Below the pieces are notes generated by a model. That model made no database searches. It was not told the origin of the DNA and saw nothing but the letters and a program-made list of their open reading frames with translations. From Asterella californica (Eukaryota; Streptophyta; Marchantiopsida; Marchantiales; Aytoniaceae): 64,000 nucleotides of DNA. Shown in pieces: positions 11,666 through 21,300 of this stretch. The stretch is from positions 1,860,001 to 1,924,000 of the forward strand of contig JAYKYS010000024.1 of NCBI GenBank assembly GCA_036924285.1, written 5' to 3'. The position numbers and the translations under genes are program-made. Numbering within the stretch: the stretch's first letter is position 1; every line of letters starts with the position of its first letter.

Positions 11666-13989
11666 CTAGACTCTCTAAACTCCTGAGTAATCTTAGGTAG
11701 TGGACGGTCTCTCAAGCTGTCACGATTCCTCTCATGTTCTGCAGCAACGGTCAAAAACTGAACAGCTCTTTTGCCGTCTCTACTACGTATCCTAGCATAA
11801 GCTGAACCATCATCCATAACTCGTGTCTCCATTCTAACAGCAGTAATGTAAGGCTGCCCTAGAATGATAGGATATGTTGACATGTCTTGCACAAAGAAAT
11901 TCTGAACATCACTGATGCCACCCACAGTTACCTTGATGTTGGGACAAGCACCATAGAGTTCTCCCCTCTGGTTGTTGGCAGCACGGATAAGCCATCCATG
12001 GTCGGTGTCTATGGGCCACCTTCCACGCTTGTACAACTCCTTAGACATCAGATTAATCTCTGAGCCGTGATCAATCAATGCCACCACAGGTTCCTCTAGA
12101 TCTCCTAACTTCACCAAGGTCTCAGTGGTTGCTCTTGCCCAATGGTTGTGAGAGTAATGGCTCTTCTGCGATGCTTCCACCTCATCTTCAAACCTCACGT
12201 GCTGATCTGATCTCCCCTCTGATACTTGAGAGCAATAACCAGCAATCTCATCTTCCTCATCCTCCGACAGTTTGGTCCCTAGAGCGTTAAGCGTAGCTGC
12301 TTCACCCAAAATCTGACGTTTCCTCTTGATGATATCTATAATAACCTCATGGAACTCACGCTTTGCTATCCCAAGAATCTCACCCAAAGTAAACTCAACT
12401 TTTCCATTCAAGATACGGTTCTCTAACACCTGCTTCAAGTCTGTAGCAATCTCAATGTCAGACTGAAGTTTGTATGCAGGCATCTTACCCTTCTCCTTGC
12501 TTCTCTCCTTCTCCTTTGGTGTTGTAGGTGGTAGATCCTCCATAGTCTCCTCCCGAGTAGGTGTTGTCTCCTGTCTTGTCTCTGGTCTAGCCCTTTCACT
12601 CCTTGTAGCAGGTCGTTTGGCTGTAGAAGCCTCACCTGCATCCTCTCTCCTGCGTTTTTCTTCTAGTAGAGCTTCATGCTGACTTCTTGCAACATAAGCA
12701 TGCACTGACATAGTGTCTACAGGGTCATTCCATCCTGTAGTTTCTCGAATTGAGTTGCCAACCCTCCGTAGCACATCCTTGTCTAAATCTGTTCTAGCTA
12801 CGGACCGCACTACATCAGACCACAACCCAGTAGTCCCTTTCTCTCTCTCTATCTCCACTTTCACTCCACAGGTAGCAGCATTCACAAGAGAAACAGCATG
12901 TGATGCTGATATCTCATTCACAAGCCTCTTCATACCACCCTTGCCAAAGTTGGTTCCCAACATCATCCCAGTCTCTCTCAGATGGATCTTACCATCTTTG
13001 AAGAAGATCAGATCCTTCCTCAATGCATCTGAAAACTCTCCACAATCTCTCCTTACATGGTCTAGGCTATCACACCATATACAACGATGAACAAAGCCTT
13101 CTCTCATCTGAGGTCTCTGCATAGCAGGTTGTACATTCTGCTCCTTCTCTTCTAATCTAGTGAGCTTAAGCTTAAGCTCCTTCATACCCTTAATCAACTC
13201 ATCAAGCGGTGAGTCTTCCTCTCTAGCAATTACCAAAGCGGGCTTAGTAGGCAACTGCTTGACAGGAATTATCAGAGGTGCTGCTTCACTTACCACCACC
13301 TTGTCCCTTCTTCTCTGTCTCTTGGCCAGCAAAGAAACAGCCTCTTCGACCTCCTTCCAATCAGTCTTCAATCCTCTCTCCTCACTCTTGTCTTCTAGCA
13401 ACAGCTCAAGCTTCTCCTGAATAGTCACGTCCGCTGCTTGTAGGAAAAGCTCGGTCTTCTCAACCTCTAGTGTAAGCTTCTCTGTCCTAGAAAGCTGAGC
13501 ATATTGACGATCAAACTCCCTTAACAACTCATTTACAGACAAACCTTTGTTAGGTTTCACCACCCACTCCAAGAATGTTCTCTTGGTCACCCTCTCTGAG
13601 TCTTCAGTGTAGTACTCCTCCTTCAAAGCTCGCATAAAGCTCTCCCAACTCTGTCCTTGCTGCTGCTTGAGCTCCTTCACACGCCCACGAATCTCAGGGA
13701 CAACTGCAAGTTCAAAGTTCTCCACCATCTCCTTCTCAGGTACCTTGTTTACCTCCATCTCCCTAGCATAGTATCGCACATACTTGGAAATATCTGTACC
13801 CTTGAACTGGTCCATCTGATGCACCACAGATTGCAACGCCTTGGTTGCTAATACCTCCTTCCTCTCTGTGCTCTGCTGCTGCTGCATAAACATGGAAAAA
13901 GCTTGGAACATCTTCATCGTAGCAGCATCAAGCTGAACAGGTTGCTGAGCAGCAGTAGCACCTCCACTTGATGATCCTTGGTTGGCCAT
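11617..13989 (-). CDS. Gypsy 1 gag-protease polyprotein (790 aa)
   Basis: This encodes the capsid-nucleocapsid precursor plus aspartic protease. The capsid-like helical region covers about residues 20-215 and is shared with the gag remnants of Gypsy 2 and 3. A CX2CX4HX4C knuckle (CIWCDSLDHVRRDC) is at 303-316. A charged linker rich in Glu, Arg and Thr spans about 440-510. The retropepsin motif is ALIDHGSEINLM around 637-648, keeping the catalytic Asp but with DHGSE instead of DTGA/DSGA. The flap-like segment IILGQPY is near 708-714. The ATG at 13987-13989 follows the primer-binding site by about 50 bases. The frame is intact and ends in a stop at 11617-11619 inside the overlap with pol. Confidence 0.92.
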   Translation of the reverse strand: MANQGSSSGGATAAQQPVQLDAATMKMFQAFSMFMQQQQSTERKEVLATKALQSVVHQMDQFKGTDISKYVRYYAREMEVNKVPEKEMVENFELAVVPEIRGRVKELKQQQGQSWESFMRALKEEYYTEDSERVTKRTFLEWVVKPNKGLSVNELLREFDRQYAQLSRTEKLTLEVEKTELFLQAADVTIQEKLELLLEDKSEERGLKTDWKEVEEAVSLLAKRQRRRDKVVVSEAAPLIIPVKQLPTKPALVIAREEDSPLDELIKGMKELKLKLTRLEEKEQNVQPAMQRPQMREGFVHRCIWCDSLDHVRRDCGEFSDALRKDLIFFKDGKIHLRETGMMLGTNFGKGGMKRLVNEISASHAVSLVNAATCGVKVEIEREKGTTGLWSDVVRSVARTDLDKDVLRRVGNSIRETTGWNDPVDTMSVHAYVARSQHEALLEEKRRREDAGEASTAKRPATRSERARPETRQETTPTREETMEDLPPTTPKEKERSKEKGKMPAYKLQSDIEIATDLKQVLENRILNGKVEFTLGEILGIAKREFHEVIIDIIKRKRQILGEAATLNALGTKLSEDEEDEIAGYCSQVSEGRSDQHVRFEDEVEASQKSHYSHNHWARATTETLVKLGDLEEPVVALIDHGSEINLMSKELYKRGRWPIDTDHGWLIRAANNQRGELYGACPNIKVTVGGISDVQNFFVQDMSTYPIILGQPYITAVRMETRVMDDGSAYARIRSRDGKRAVQFLTVAAEHERNRDSLRDRPLPKITQEFRESRGFGRVPLKSETSTVQ
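11659..11665 (-). promoter_or_regulatory. Putative -1 ribosomal frameshift site GGGTTTT
   Basis: In the gag-pro frame the minus strand reads G GGT TTT, a canonical X XXY YYZ slippery heptamer. The -1 frame has a TAG at 11666-11668 directly upstream and is then open into pol, so the heptamer sits at the very start of the usable overlap (about 50 bases, to the gag stop at 11617). A downstream stimulatory structure was not modelled. Confidence 0.7.
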
Positions 13990-14036
13990 GATATCTGATC
14001 CTGTAACACTCTCAAGAAAACTCCCACCCTAGGTGT

Positions 14037-14054
14037 TTCACGTCGAGTTCACCA
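14037..14054 (-). other. Gypsy 1 primer-binding site
   Basis: On the minus strand the sequence is TGGTGAACTCGACGTGAA, 11 bases inside the 5' LTR. It starts with TGG, as expected for pairing with a tRNA CCA end, and its complement has C at the position of invariant tRNA C61. The tRNA was not identified. The same 18-mer occurs in Gypsy 3 (51647-51664) and, with two changes, in Gypsy 2 (48076-48093). Confidence 0.75.
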
Positions 14055-14065
14055 AAAAGAGAGTA

Positions 14066-15438
14066 TGTCGGAGTGTGATCCGTCTACCTAGGAAAGCGCT
14101 GGGCTTCTGGCTGTGGTTGTTTACTCAAGAGGTTGGCTTTCAGGTCACAACAGGAGCTATAAACACTCACACAGGAGTGTAGGATCCTCTGATATGCTCA
14201 AAAAGCGAAATTTAGGTCTCACTGGTAGTAATAGGCTTAAGCGGTGAACTTTGACACTCAAAGAGAGGAAAACTATGAAGGTTTAGACCTCTAAACTTCC
14301 CCTACATGCAAATGAGGTACTACTGAACTCACAGACGAAGTTTCAACCTGAGATCAAATTCTGACACGGAGATATGAACAGAAAAGTTCTGAATAAGAGA
14401 ATTATGGCAATTTCTGGTACCTAGACAGCTATTCAGACATGGAACAGAGAATTGGCTCGATGAATTTCAAATCTTCTCACAGTATTTGAAGTCTACAGGA
14501 TGCTGAACATCCCTGTGAAGTTGGGACTCCTGAATGTTTGTAGAACTCCAGATCTCCTTCTCTAAAGTCGCTGCTCTAGATTAAGAGCTTTTCAGACCCC
14601 CTTTGCTTCAGCGGCCGCCCTGAATTACTCAGTTACTCAAATGATACGAAACTTTTTGGACAGTCATAGCCCTCCTGACAGTGAACGCAACCATGAAGTT
14701 TTGAAGTGATTTCCTCAATTCTGCTGCAATTGGCACCGAAAACCCCAAAATCAACAAAAGTGATGCAGTTTTGGCACAATCCGAACTTCAATTGGGCATA
14801 ACTCCTTGTTTATTGATCCAAATCGAGCAAAAATTTCACTGACAGTGCTTGGCACGACGAGCTCTCTCTTCCTGTGTTCTCAGATTTCGAAGATACCTTA
14901 CCAAATGCTCGAACTCTCCTCTAGAGCTCTGTTTCTAAACTTAGAGTTTTACAAAAGACAAAAATGGACCAATGGGAGTTCATAGCTCCACTTGACTGTC
15001 CTTTTGTGCCTTAAACTACCTGGTAACTTATCTACACTCATAAGCTACCACGTCAAGCCCCCTAGAGTGCCAGCGTAAAACTTAAACTACCTAAAATGAC
15101 ACATAGCCCCGAAAAATAACTTAAATTAGCTAGAAAGCGTGCATGGGCGACAAGTAAGTACAACCCATGAGCTCAAACCCCTATCAGCATGGAAACCCTA
15201 AGTTATGTACATTGAACCTCATAGACAAGTAAGAAGTCACTTGCACAAGCGCACAAATGCTTGAACAAGATAACTAACATACTATCAGCCTACTAGGACT
15301 CAAAATAGTGTTAACACTGTATGCAAAGGTGTCAAACATATACATAAAGGACTAGAAGTAATATGAGCTAACTTCTAGAACTACTAAATCTAAGCGTCGG
15401 AGTAGAAGTCAAGCATGTAGCCGCCAAGTAGCGCGACA
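14066..15438 (-). repeat. Gypsy 1 5' LTR
   Basis: 1373 bp, with no difference from the 3' LTR seen by eye. It abuts acgg at 15439-15442, the right target-site duplication. Confidence 0.95.
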
Positions 15439-16487
15439 ACGGGAGCAGGCAAAGATGTGTATTCTTGACACGTGTCGCGGCGGAAAGGAACATCTGCTTG
15501 GAGGCGACTTGAGTCGCTATTAGTGGAGGTGCGGTCCGCCCATGTGGCGGACTGGGAAGGGTCCCTAGTAAGGGACCCTTGCCCACCATGTGCGGGACCG
15601 CGTCCCTGCATAGGGGCATGGTCCGCCCAGGTGGCGGGTGTCTCCTTGCCCCTTGGGGGTCGCGACCCGTCGTAGGGGTCCGTGCCCACCTGGGGGCCTG
15701 TGACCCATCTCGGCGGCGTGGGGGAGTTGTCTCCACGCCCCGAGGCCGGGCGAGTGCCCGTGGGGGGCCGTGTCCCCGCATGGGGGGACGTGCCCTCCTG
15801 AGGACCTGGCCAAGCGTGGGGAGTATCCCCACGCCCCAAAGCCAGGCGAGGGCTTCTCGGGGGCCATGTCCCCGCATGGGGGGACACTCCCCACGCCCCG
15901 AAGCCAGGCGAGGGCTTCTCGAGGGCTGTGTCCCCGCGTGGGGGGACGTGCCCTCCCAGGGGCCTGGCCAGGCGTGGGGATTTATATCCCCACGCCCCGA
16001 GGGCTGGGGAGTGCCCACTGGGGGCCGTGTCTCCGCGTGTGGGGATGTGCCCCCCGTGGGGACGCGCGTTCCGGGCCGGGCGATGGGTGGAGTGCCCCCA
16101 CGCCCCGAAGCGTGGGGGGTTCTCATGTGGGGGCGCGACCCCGCGTAGGGGTCCGTGCCCCTTGGGGATCCACGGTCCTGGGAGGGCCTCGATCCGCGAT
16201 CCGCGATTCGCGATCGAGGGCCCTCCCGGGCCATGGAGCCCTTGGCACTTGGGTGCCTGTGCCCTCCTGCGAGGTGGGAGGGCACACGCGTCAGCTCGCA
16301 GGTGACGGTTGAGAATCTGACTCCAGAATTGCAGGGTCCAGAGAGGGGGAGACTGCGCGAATTGAGATTTTGGCTGGCATTGTACATTTCCGCGCTTTGG
16401 AGACTGCGGGCTGAGTGCATAGGGAGCGTAGGTATGAGTGTTTTGCTGGGGAATGTGAAATTGCGTGATTGGAGGGGAAAATGCCAC
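15439..16487 (-). CDS. GC-rich Pro/Gly/Arg-rich spacer of Copia 1 pol
   Basis: This segment lies between the Copia protease and the GAG-pre-integrase region, where Copia elements normally have only a short linker. One minus-strand frame is open from an ATG at 16485-16487 to the insertion point, ending in PAPV. After removing the nested Gypsy it reads directly in frame into the integrase half (SSLPYLAAN), which supports it being part of the original polyprotein. The product is low complexity with recurrent PHAGT, GRGD and FGAWG motifs, produced by a GC-rich minisatellite. Other frames are also open, as expected for GC-rich DNA, so coding is not proven. A comparable insert occurs in Copia 2 (about 41500-42180). 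Confidence 0.45.
15720..16150. repeat. GC-rich minisatellite inside Copia 1
   Basis: The core cccacgccccgaag recurs near 15733, 15828, 15891, 15990 and 16097 with spacings of roughly 63-107 bases. Units also share gtccccgcatgggggg and ggcgagggcttctcg. Many units contain short self-complementary stretches of ccccac/gtgggg. The sequence is far more GC-rich than its surroundings. Confidence 0.8.
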
Positions 16488-17889
16488 TTTTTCTGGGTCT
16501 TATACGCATTCTTGGACGAGGACTGTGGCAAGGGGGCAATGTATCTCTATCCCGCGTGGCTACATGTAAGGATGTTGTATGCTCGGTTACAAACACTGAA
16601 TTTCCCAGTAGATATAGATCATTCGATAAGGGACATGAGCATAGACTGCGGGAATATTTGTCCTCAAGGTAACACATGCCATTGCCGATTAAACACCACC
16701 CTCCTTTAGAGTCAAATTGCCTTGCAGAAAAGAGATTTTTGTGTAGTGCAGGCACATGTAATACATCACGGATCAGTACCTTTTCTCCATTCAGCAACTT
16801 GATCTCGACAGTCCCAGTGCCTTCGATGTACACGATAGTGTTGTCTCCCAACAGGATTTTGTCATTTTGACGGCGCTCTTCTGAGTATGGAGTGTATGTG
16901 ATGAATTGGCGTCGATCGTGGGCCATGTGGTGTGTTGCTCCGGTGTCAACATACCACATGTTGTCCACCTGCGATACTGCACTCAGTCCAGTAGATTTCA
17001 TTGTCATGAGAACTCTACGTGCGTTGTTGTTGTGCGGTTTGGGACGATTTCTTTGATTTTGTCCTCGGCCTTGCTGTCTGTGACCGCTGTGCTGCTGTTG
17101 ATTGCTGCTGCTTGTGCGATTGGGACACTCATTAAAGAGATGTCTGGTTGAGCCGCAGCCAAAACATTTGGCGCTATCGATTTGGAGTCGACGGCGGGGT
17201 TGACTCCAACCGCCTTGGTTGCTGCTGCGTCCTCGTCCTTGCTGTCGGCGTCCAGCGAACAATGCAGTAGAAGGTTCAACTGACATCTTTCTAGACATGA
17301 TCTCCTCCTCAATTAAGAAGGAGATCAGATCTTGTAGAGACAAGTTCGGGTTCGTGCGCATCGCGTGCAAGAAGGTTTGGTAGTTAGGTGGCATGCTGCC
17401 CATCAGCGTGAGGATCTGTTCTTGTGCGTCTACTATAACGCCGGCAGATGCGAGTTGCTGCACGAGGGCCTTAAAGTTGTTAATGTGGGTCATGACTGAG
17501 TCGTTCGGCTTCATTCTGAGAAGCCTGAACTTTTCTCTGAGGTGCATGCGGGTGACATGATCTTGACCGGCAAAGTTTGCGGTCAGAGTCGTCCATGCGT
17601 CATTTGCTGTTGTGCAAGCTAGTATGTGACCAGCAACTGAGTTTGCACAGCACTTGTTGATTGCAGTTAAGGCGTTCTTGTTCTTCTTGTCCCATTCTGC
17701 AATGCTGCCCGGTCCGGTAGCTGGTGTCGCTGTTCCGCCGGGAGTTGTTGCTCCAGGTCGTGGGATTGTGCCATCCGCCACGCCGAGTACTTCTTCCGAA
17801 TCGAGTCGGAGAGTGATCTTATGCTTCCAAAAGGTGAAGAAAGTGCCATCGAATACCGCCCATCCTTTGGTGTTGAATGGTGAAGTCAT
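16291..17889 (-). CDS. Copia 1 gag-protease region
   Basis: The ATG at 17887-17889 begins MTSPFNTKGWAVFDG, matching the start of Copia 2 gag. A capsid-like UBN2-type region covers roughly residues 10-210. A zinc knuckle CFGCGSTRHLFNEC is at about 242-255. The protease motif WYVDTGATHHM has its catalytic DTGA at about 315-318. Similarity to Copia continues to DLYLLGNSV (about 424-432). The last ~100 residues run through the GC-rich insert and look non-conserved. The downstream pol frame is in a different register, so either an indel or a frameshift separates gag-pro from pol. The frame before the insert is undamaged. Confidence 0.9.
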   Translation of the reverse strand: MTSPFNTKGWAVFDGTFFTFWKHKITLRLDSEEVLGVADGTIPRPGATTPGGTATPATGPGSIAEWDKKNKNALTAINKCCANSVAGHILACTTANDAWTTLTANFAGQDHVTRMHLREKFRLLRMKPNDSVMTHINNFKALVQQLASAGVIVDAQEQILTLMGSMPPNYQTFLHAMRTNPNLSLQDLISFLIEEEIMSRKMSVEPSTALFAGRRQQGRGRSSNQGGWSQPRRRLQIDSAKCFGCGSTRHLFNECPNRTSSSNQQQHSGHRQQGRGQNQRNRPKPHNNNARRVLMTMKSTGLSAVSQVDNMWYVDTGATHHMAHDRRQFITYTPYSEERRQNDKILLGDNTIVYIEGTGTVEIKLLNGEKVLIRDVLHVPALHKNLFSARQFDSKGGWCLIGNGMCYLEDKYSRSLCSCPLSNDLYLLGNSVFVTEHTTSLHVATRDRDTLPPCHSPRPRMRIRPRKSGIFPSNHAISHSPAKHSYLRSLCTQPAVSKARKCTMPAKISIRAVSPSLDPAILESDSQPSPAS

Positions 17890-18057
17890 TCTGCGCAGTC
17901 TTGATCGCGAGAACTGAACTGGTCCTTCACGCTGCGCTGGCCTGTGCGGGGAGCGTCCTCCACGCAACGATCAAGGCGTCCCTTGATCGCTCTGGTGTCT
18001 AATGTCTAAGACTTAGAGTGAACCTATGTTATCTTAATAAATCATCTAACAACACGG

Positions 18058-18069
18058 GCTCTGATACCA
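18058..18069 (-). other. Copia 1 primer-binding site (initiator tRNA-Met)
   Basis: The minus-strand sequence TGGTATCAGAGC directly follows the 5' LTR. It is the well-known Copia primer site complementary to the 3' end of plant initiator tRNA-Met. Confidence 0.92.
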
Positions 18070-18327
18070 TGTAAGAAACTAAGGCAAAATACTCTAAGAC
18101 TCTTAGCTAGAAGGCATACACAACTGATGTGTGAGCGAGGAAGCGAGAGAGAGAAAACTGAGTACTCCAAGCCAAAGGCAAAGTCTGTATAAAGATAATG
18201 ATAAGGAGACCAGGTGGGTCCTCCTAATATACAAGGGAAAGGGAAAAAGGTCGAGGGGTGTAAGCCCCCTTGTGCCCCTTCATAATAACCTCTTAAGGAC
18301 AGGAACTGTTCACACAGTATTCCGTCA
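18070..18327 (-). repeat. Copia 1 5' LTR
   Basis: 258 bp, differing from the 3' LTR at four positions. It is followed by the right target-site duplication ccgag at 18328-18332. Confidence 0.95.
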
Positions 18328-18332
18328 CCGAG

Positions 18333-21300
18333 TGCAACTGTAGTTTAGTTTTACATATAGTTAATCGGATGTAAGTCGGGAGTGTGAGCAAGAGACGGTC
18401 GAATATATGGCAAGATCTAGAACACACAACTGGCTAACAAAGCTAATCCGGTTGATAGCGTTATTTCAGCCGGTAATAACTTATGTGTACTGATGTTTTA
18501 TTTTATAAGAACTAATAATCTCAATTCTCGTCTATACAGAACTATAGGGCTATGGATCTTTATATTTATATCTCGACAATAGAGTAGCTAGTGTTAATCA
18601 ATCAATCAAAGAGAAAATGTTAATCAATCAAACAGAAAATGAATCCAATATCAATCATGTAAGATGAAGTCATCTTGAACATCTCTGTTGATAAATAATT
18701 GAATCAAGATAGCATTTTCATCCATGTAGTGCCAGGTCTTAGGATCGAAAATGAGAGATGCAATTTATCTTTGTGGAAGTGGAGCTGCATCAAGCATAAG
18801 AGTAGTAAGTTGAGTCTTTAACAACCAAGTCAACTGCAAAAATGACATGATTCGTGACTACTTTGTGACTAAACACAAGTCCATGTACTGAGGGAAAGAA
18901 TTTCTTGTCTTGAAATCAAATCATAATCAGATCACAAGTCATAATGAAATCATAATCCAAAATCATATGTATTATATTTCTGTGATATTTTTAACACAAA
19001 ACATTTCATAATCAGTTTTGAAGAACAGAAAACTGTTGACATCTAAGAAAGATGGACGGAAGTCGTAAGATCACTAGAGTGGTGGAAGATATATATTGGG
19101 ATGGTCATAAGGTGAAGCAGTTTGCAGATTACGTTCATCTTTGCACTTCCTAAGAAGAAACAGAGAAAGTTATAGTGGAGAGCTAGCCTTCTTCTGAAAA
19201 TGGAGAGAAAAAAATTCCAAGTCATGTTCTGTTACAAAGCCTATGTGATTGGTATGTAACTACAAACTCTAGATTGATGCTATCTTCTACGTGACGTTAT
19301 CCTGCTAGGGTTATAACACAACTTTGGTTAAAACATCTCTCAAGACTAGTCATTTACTCTCTTTGGACCATGACTAATCCTCTTACGATACTTTAAATAT
19401 AATCTGGATGTAATGTGATTTGGCAATACATCAAAAAGATGTCTTTCCAAGAAATCTGAAAAAAATATCACAAAACCACGTAAAAAAGTTATTCACATGA
19501 AAATCGTAACTCCTTTGTGAAAAATACCAGCGGAGTTAGGAAACTGATAGCAAACTCTAGAATACCTTTACTTACAAACCCTAAATTTCAAACTGATTCC
19601 GTCAATGAAATGAACTTTTAAGTTACTTACCACCAATCATTCACTCTATGTTAATTTTAAGACTTCAACGAGAATCTTTTGAAATTTGAACTTGTTAATA
19701 TAATAGCATGAAATATTAATCAACGGACTTGCATCTACATTAAAGTTCATCTTGGGACAATCGTATGAGTAAATATGCTTTTAAATGCGACCTGATAACT
19801 AAAAAGAAGTCCTTTCAAGGACGTGAAAACTAGTACAAGAAGGGAAAATAGGCCGTCAACATGCAAATTGTAATGGCGAGAATTTCATTGTGTTACATAA
19901 AATCAGCCATGAGATGAATGTAGAAGTGTCTAAATGTGAAAACTATGTAAGGCTTAGGGTTTAGGTCCCAAAACCCTAAACCTTATGTCCGATTCTGCTG
20001 TACATACTTGCAAGGGTCACTTCCCAGTTCGATTACGCTCTGGCCTCGAGGGTATGTTGGAGTCTAGACATGGAGAGTCTGAGATGCACTCAACATTATT
20101 TCATGACTACACCTATCTATATTCGGCTAACATCTGGGGTTTCTTCAAGTGGTAGCGAACGATGATGACTCATGGAGGAGAACGATGTACGTCTATAGAG
20201 AGAGATCACAAGTCTTGGAAGGCATTGGCCGATCGATGAAAGTAGTCGAATGAAGTCGATAGCTTATCTTCTTTATTTGCAGCACTCCAGAATGGATGTG
20301 GCATGAATGAACACGGAAGGAGTACTTGAGCAATGACACTCGAAACTCTCCTTTTTTTTCCCTTTGTGTCAGCAATTTGCGCACTGCTGAGGTAGAATGG
20401 TAGTACAACTTGAAGTTCACGCCTTGAACACTTCCGTACTCTGTAAACCGACGCCACTTCATCACTGAGTTAACTGGGTAGGTGACCATGTCTCAGAAGT
20501 AGCAGGAATTCAAGTGGATTCTTGTTGTTGTTCAGGGCTTGAAGTGTGAAGACGCAGATGAGCTTGGGGTTCCTCGTACAGACATGCTCCGGAATTCCGA
20601 ATTCTTTACCAGGACTAAGTGAACTTGAGCATGCCTTCATGCGTTGCTGTGTTGGCTGGCGGATGAGTTTCTCCGTAGAGGCCCGAGTTTCTGCGAATGG
20701 GAACTAACTAACTACAGGGGTTGGTGTAAACCATCTAAGGAACTTGGGCCAAAGCAAGTTGTGCTAAACTAATGTTGTCCATTTGTTTTCTGTGGAGAAT
20801 TGAATTCCAGATATTACTGGGAAATGGTCATTGTTCGCAAAATAAATGCTCGTTTTTATATTCACCGTCCTTTTCTTCTTGCGTTATGGAAGATAGAGTG
20901 GAAAGACGAAGAGATAAGTCCGAAATTCTTGGTATGGATTAGTTGGTTATATATATATTCTTTATGCAGTTCAAAGTGGAAGTCCGGAAAATACATTCTC
21001 AAGGAAAAGGAAATTTTTTTTGCAGACCTTGTCACGTGTTTCACCTATACCGAGGAGGATGTGAAAAATATTTAATCTATATACCTCCGTAAAGCATTTG
21101 GAGAAAAACATCTCATTCTCCTCTTGTATTTTTGGATCTTCAAGTGCCATAATACTCAGATGTGCTTTCTTTGTGTATGCTTACGTGCCTTACTTATACC
21201 CCACCGGTGTGTATATATGGTTCATGGGCCTGGTCATGAGAAATAACTATCAAGTAAAATAAACTTTTCTAATTATATTTTATGCTGGAGTAGCACCCGC

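Larger units (their letters stand above)
6732..15438 (-). mobile_element. Full-length Gypsy retrotransposon 1 (young)
   Basis: Two 1373-bp LTRs (6732-8104 and 14066-15438) appear identical by eye and bound gag-pro and pol frames on the minus strand. A 4-bp duplication acgg (6728-6731, 15439-15442) flanks the element. The order protease, RT, RNase H, integrase is that of Ty3/Gypsy. Identical LTRs imply a recent insertion, later than the host Copia. A solo LTR of the same family lies at 39424-40796. Confidence 0.96.
3288..18327 (-). mobile_element. Copia LTR retrotransposon 1, interrupted by a nested Gypsy
   Basis: Two 258-bp LTRs (3288-3545 and 18070-18327), TG...CA ends and a 5-bp target-site duplication ccgag (3283-3287, 18328-18332) define a complete element read on the minus strand. 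The domain order gag, CCHC knuckle, protease, [GC-rich insert], integrase, reverse transcriptase, RNase H is that of Ty1/Copia. The LTRs differ at 4 of 258 positions. An 8.7-kb Gypsy element (6732-15438) splits pol just before the integrase zinc-binding region. Without it the Copia is about 6.3 kb. Confidence 0.95.

Noticed and set aside
15368..16531. 387-aa ORF in an alternative frame of the GC-rich insert
   Set aside because: It reads into the Gypsy LTR and has no link to the Copia pol frame; GC-rich DNA leaves several frames open.
19954..19979. Interstitial telomere repeat
   Set aside because: Only about one and a half TTTAGGG-like units in an inverted pair; too short to be telomeric.
20193..20489. 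98-aa minus-strand ORF as a gene
   Set aside because: No conserved motif, two overlapping frames of similar length, and no splice or neighbour support.
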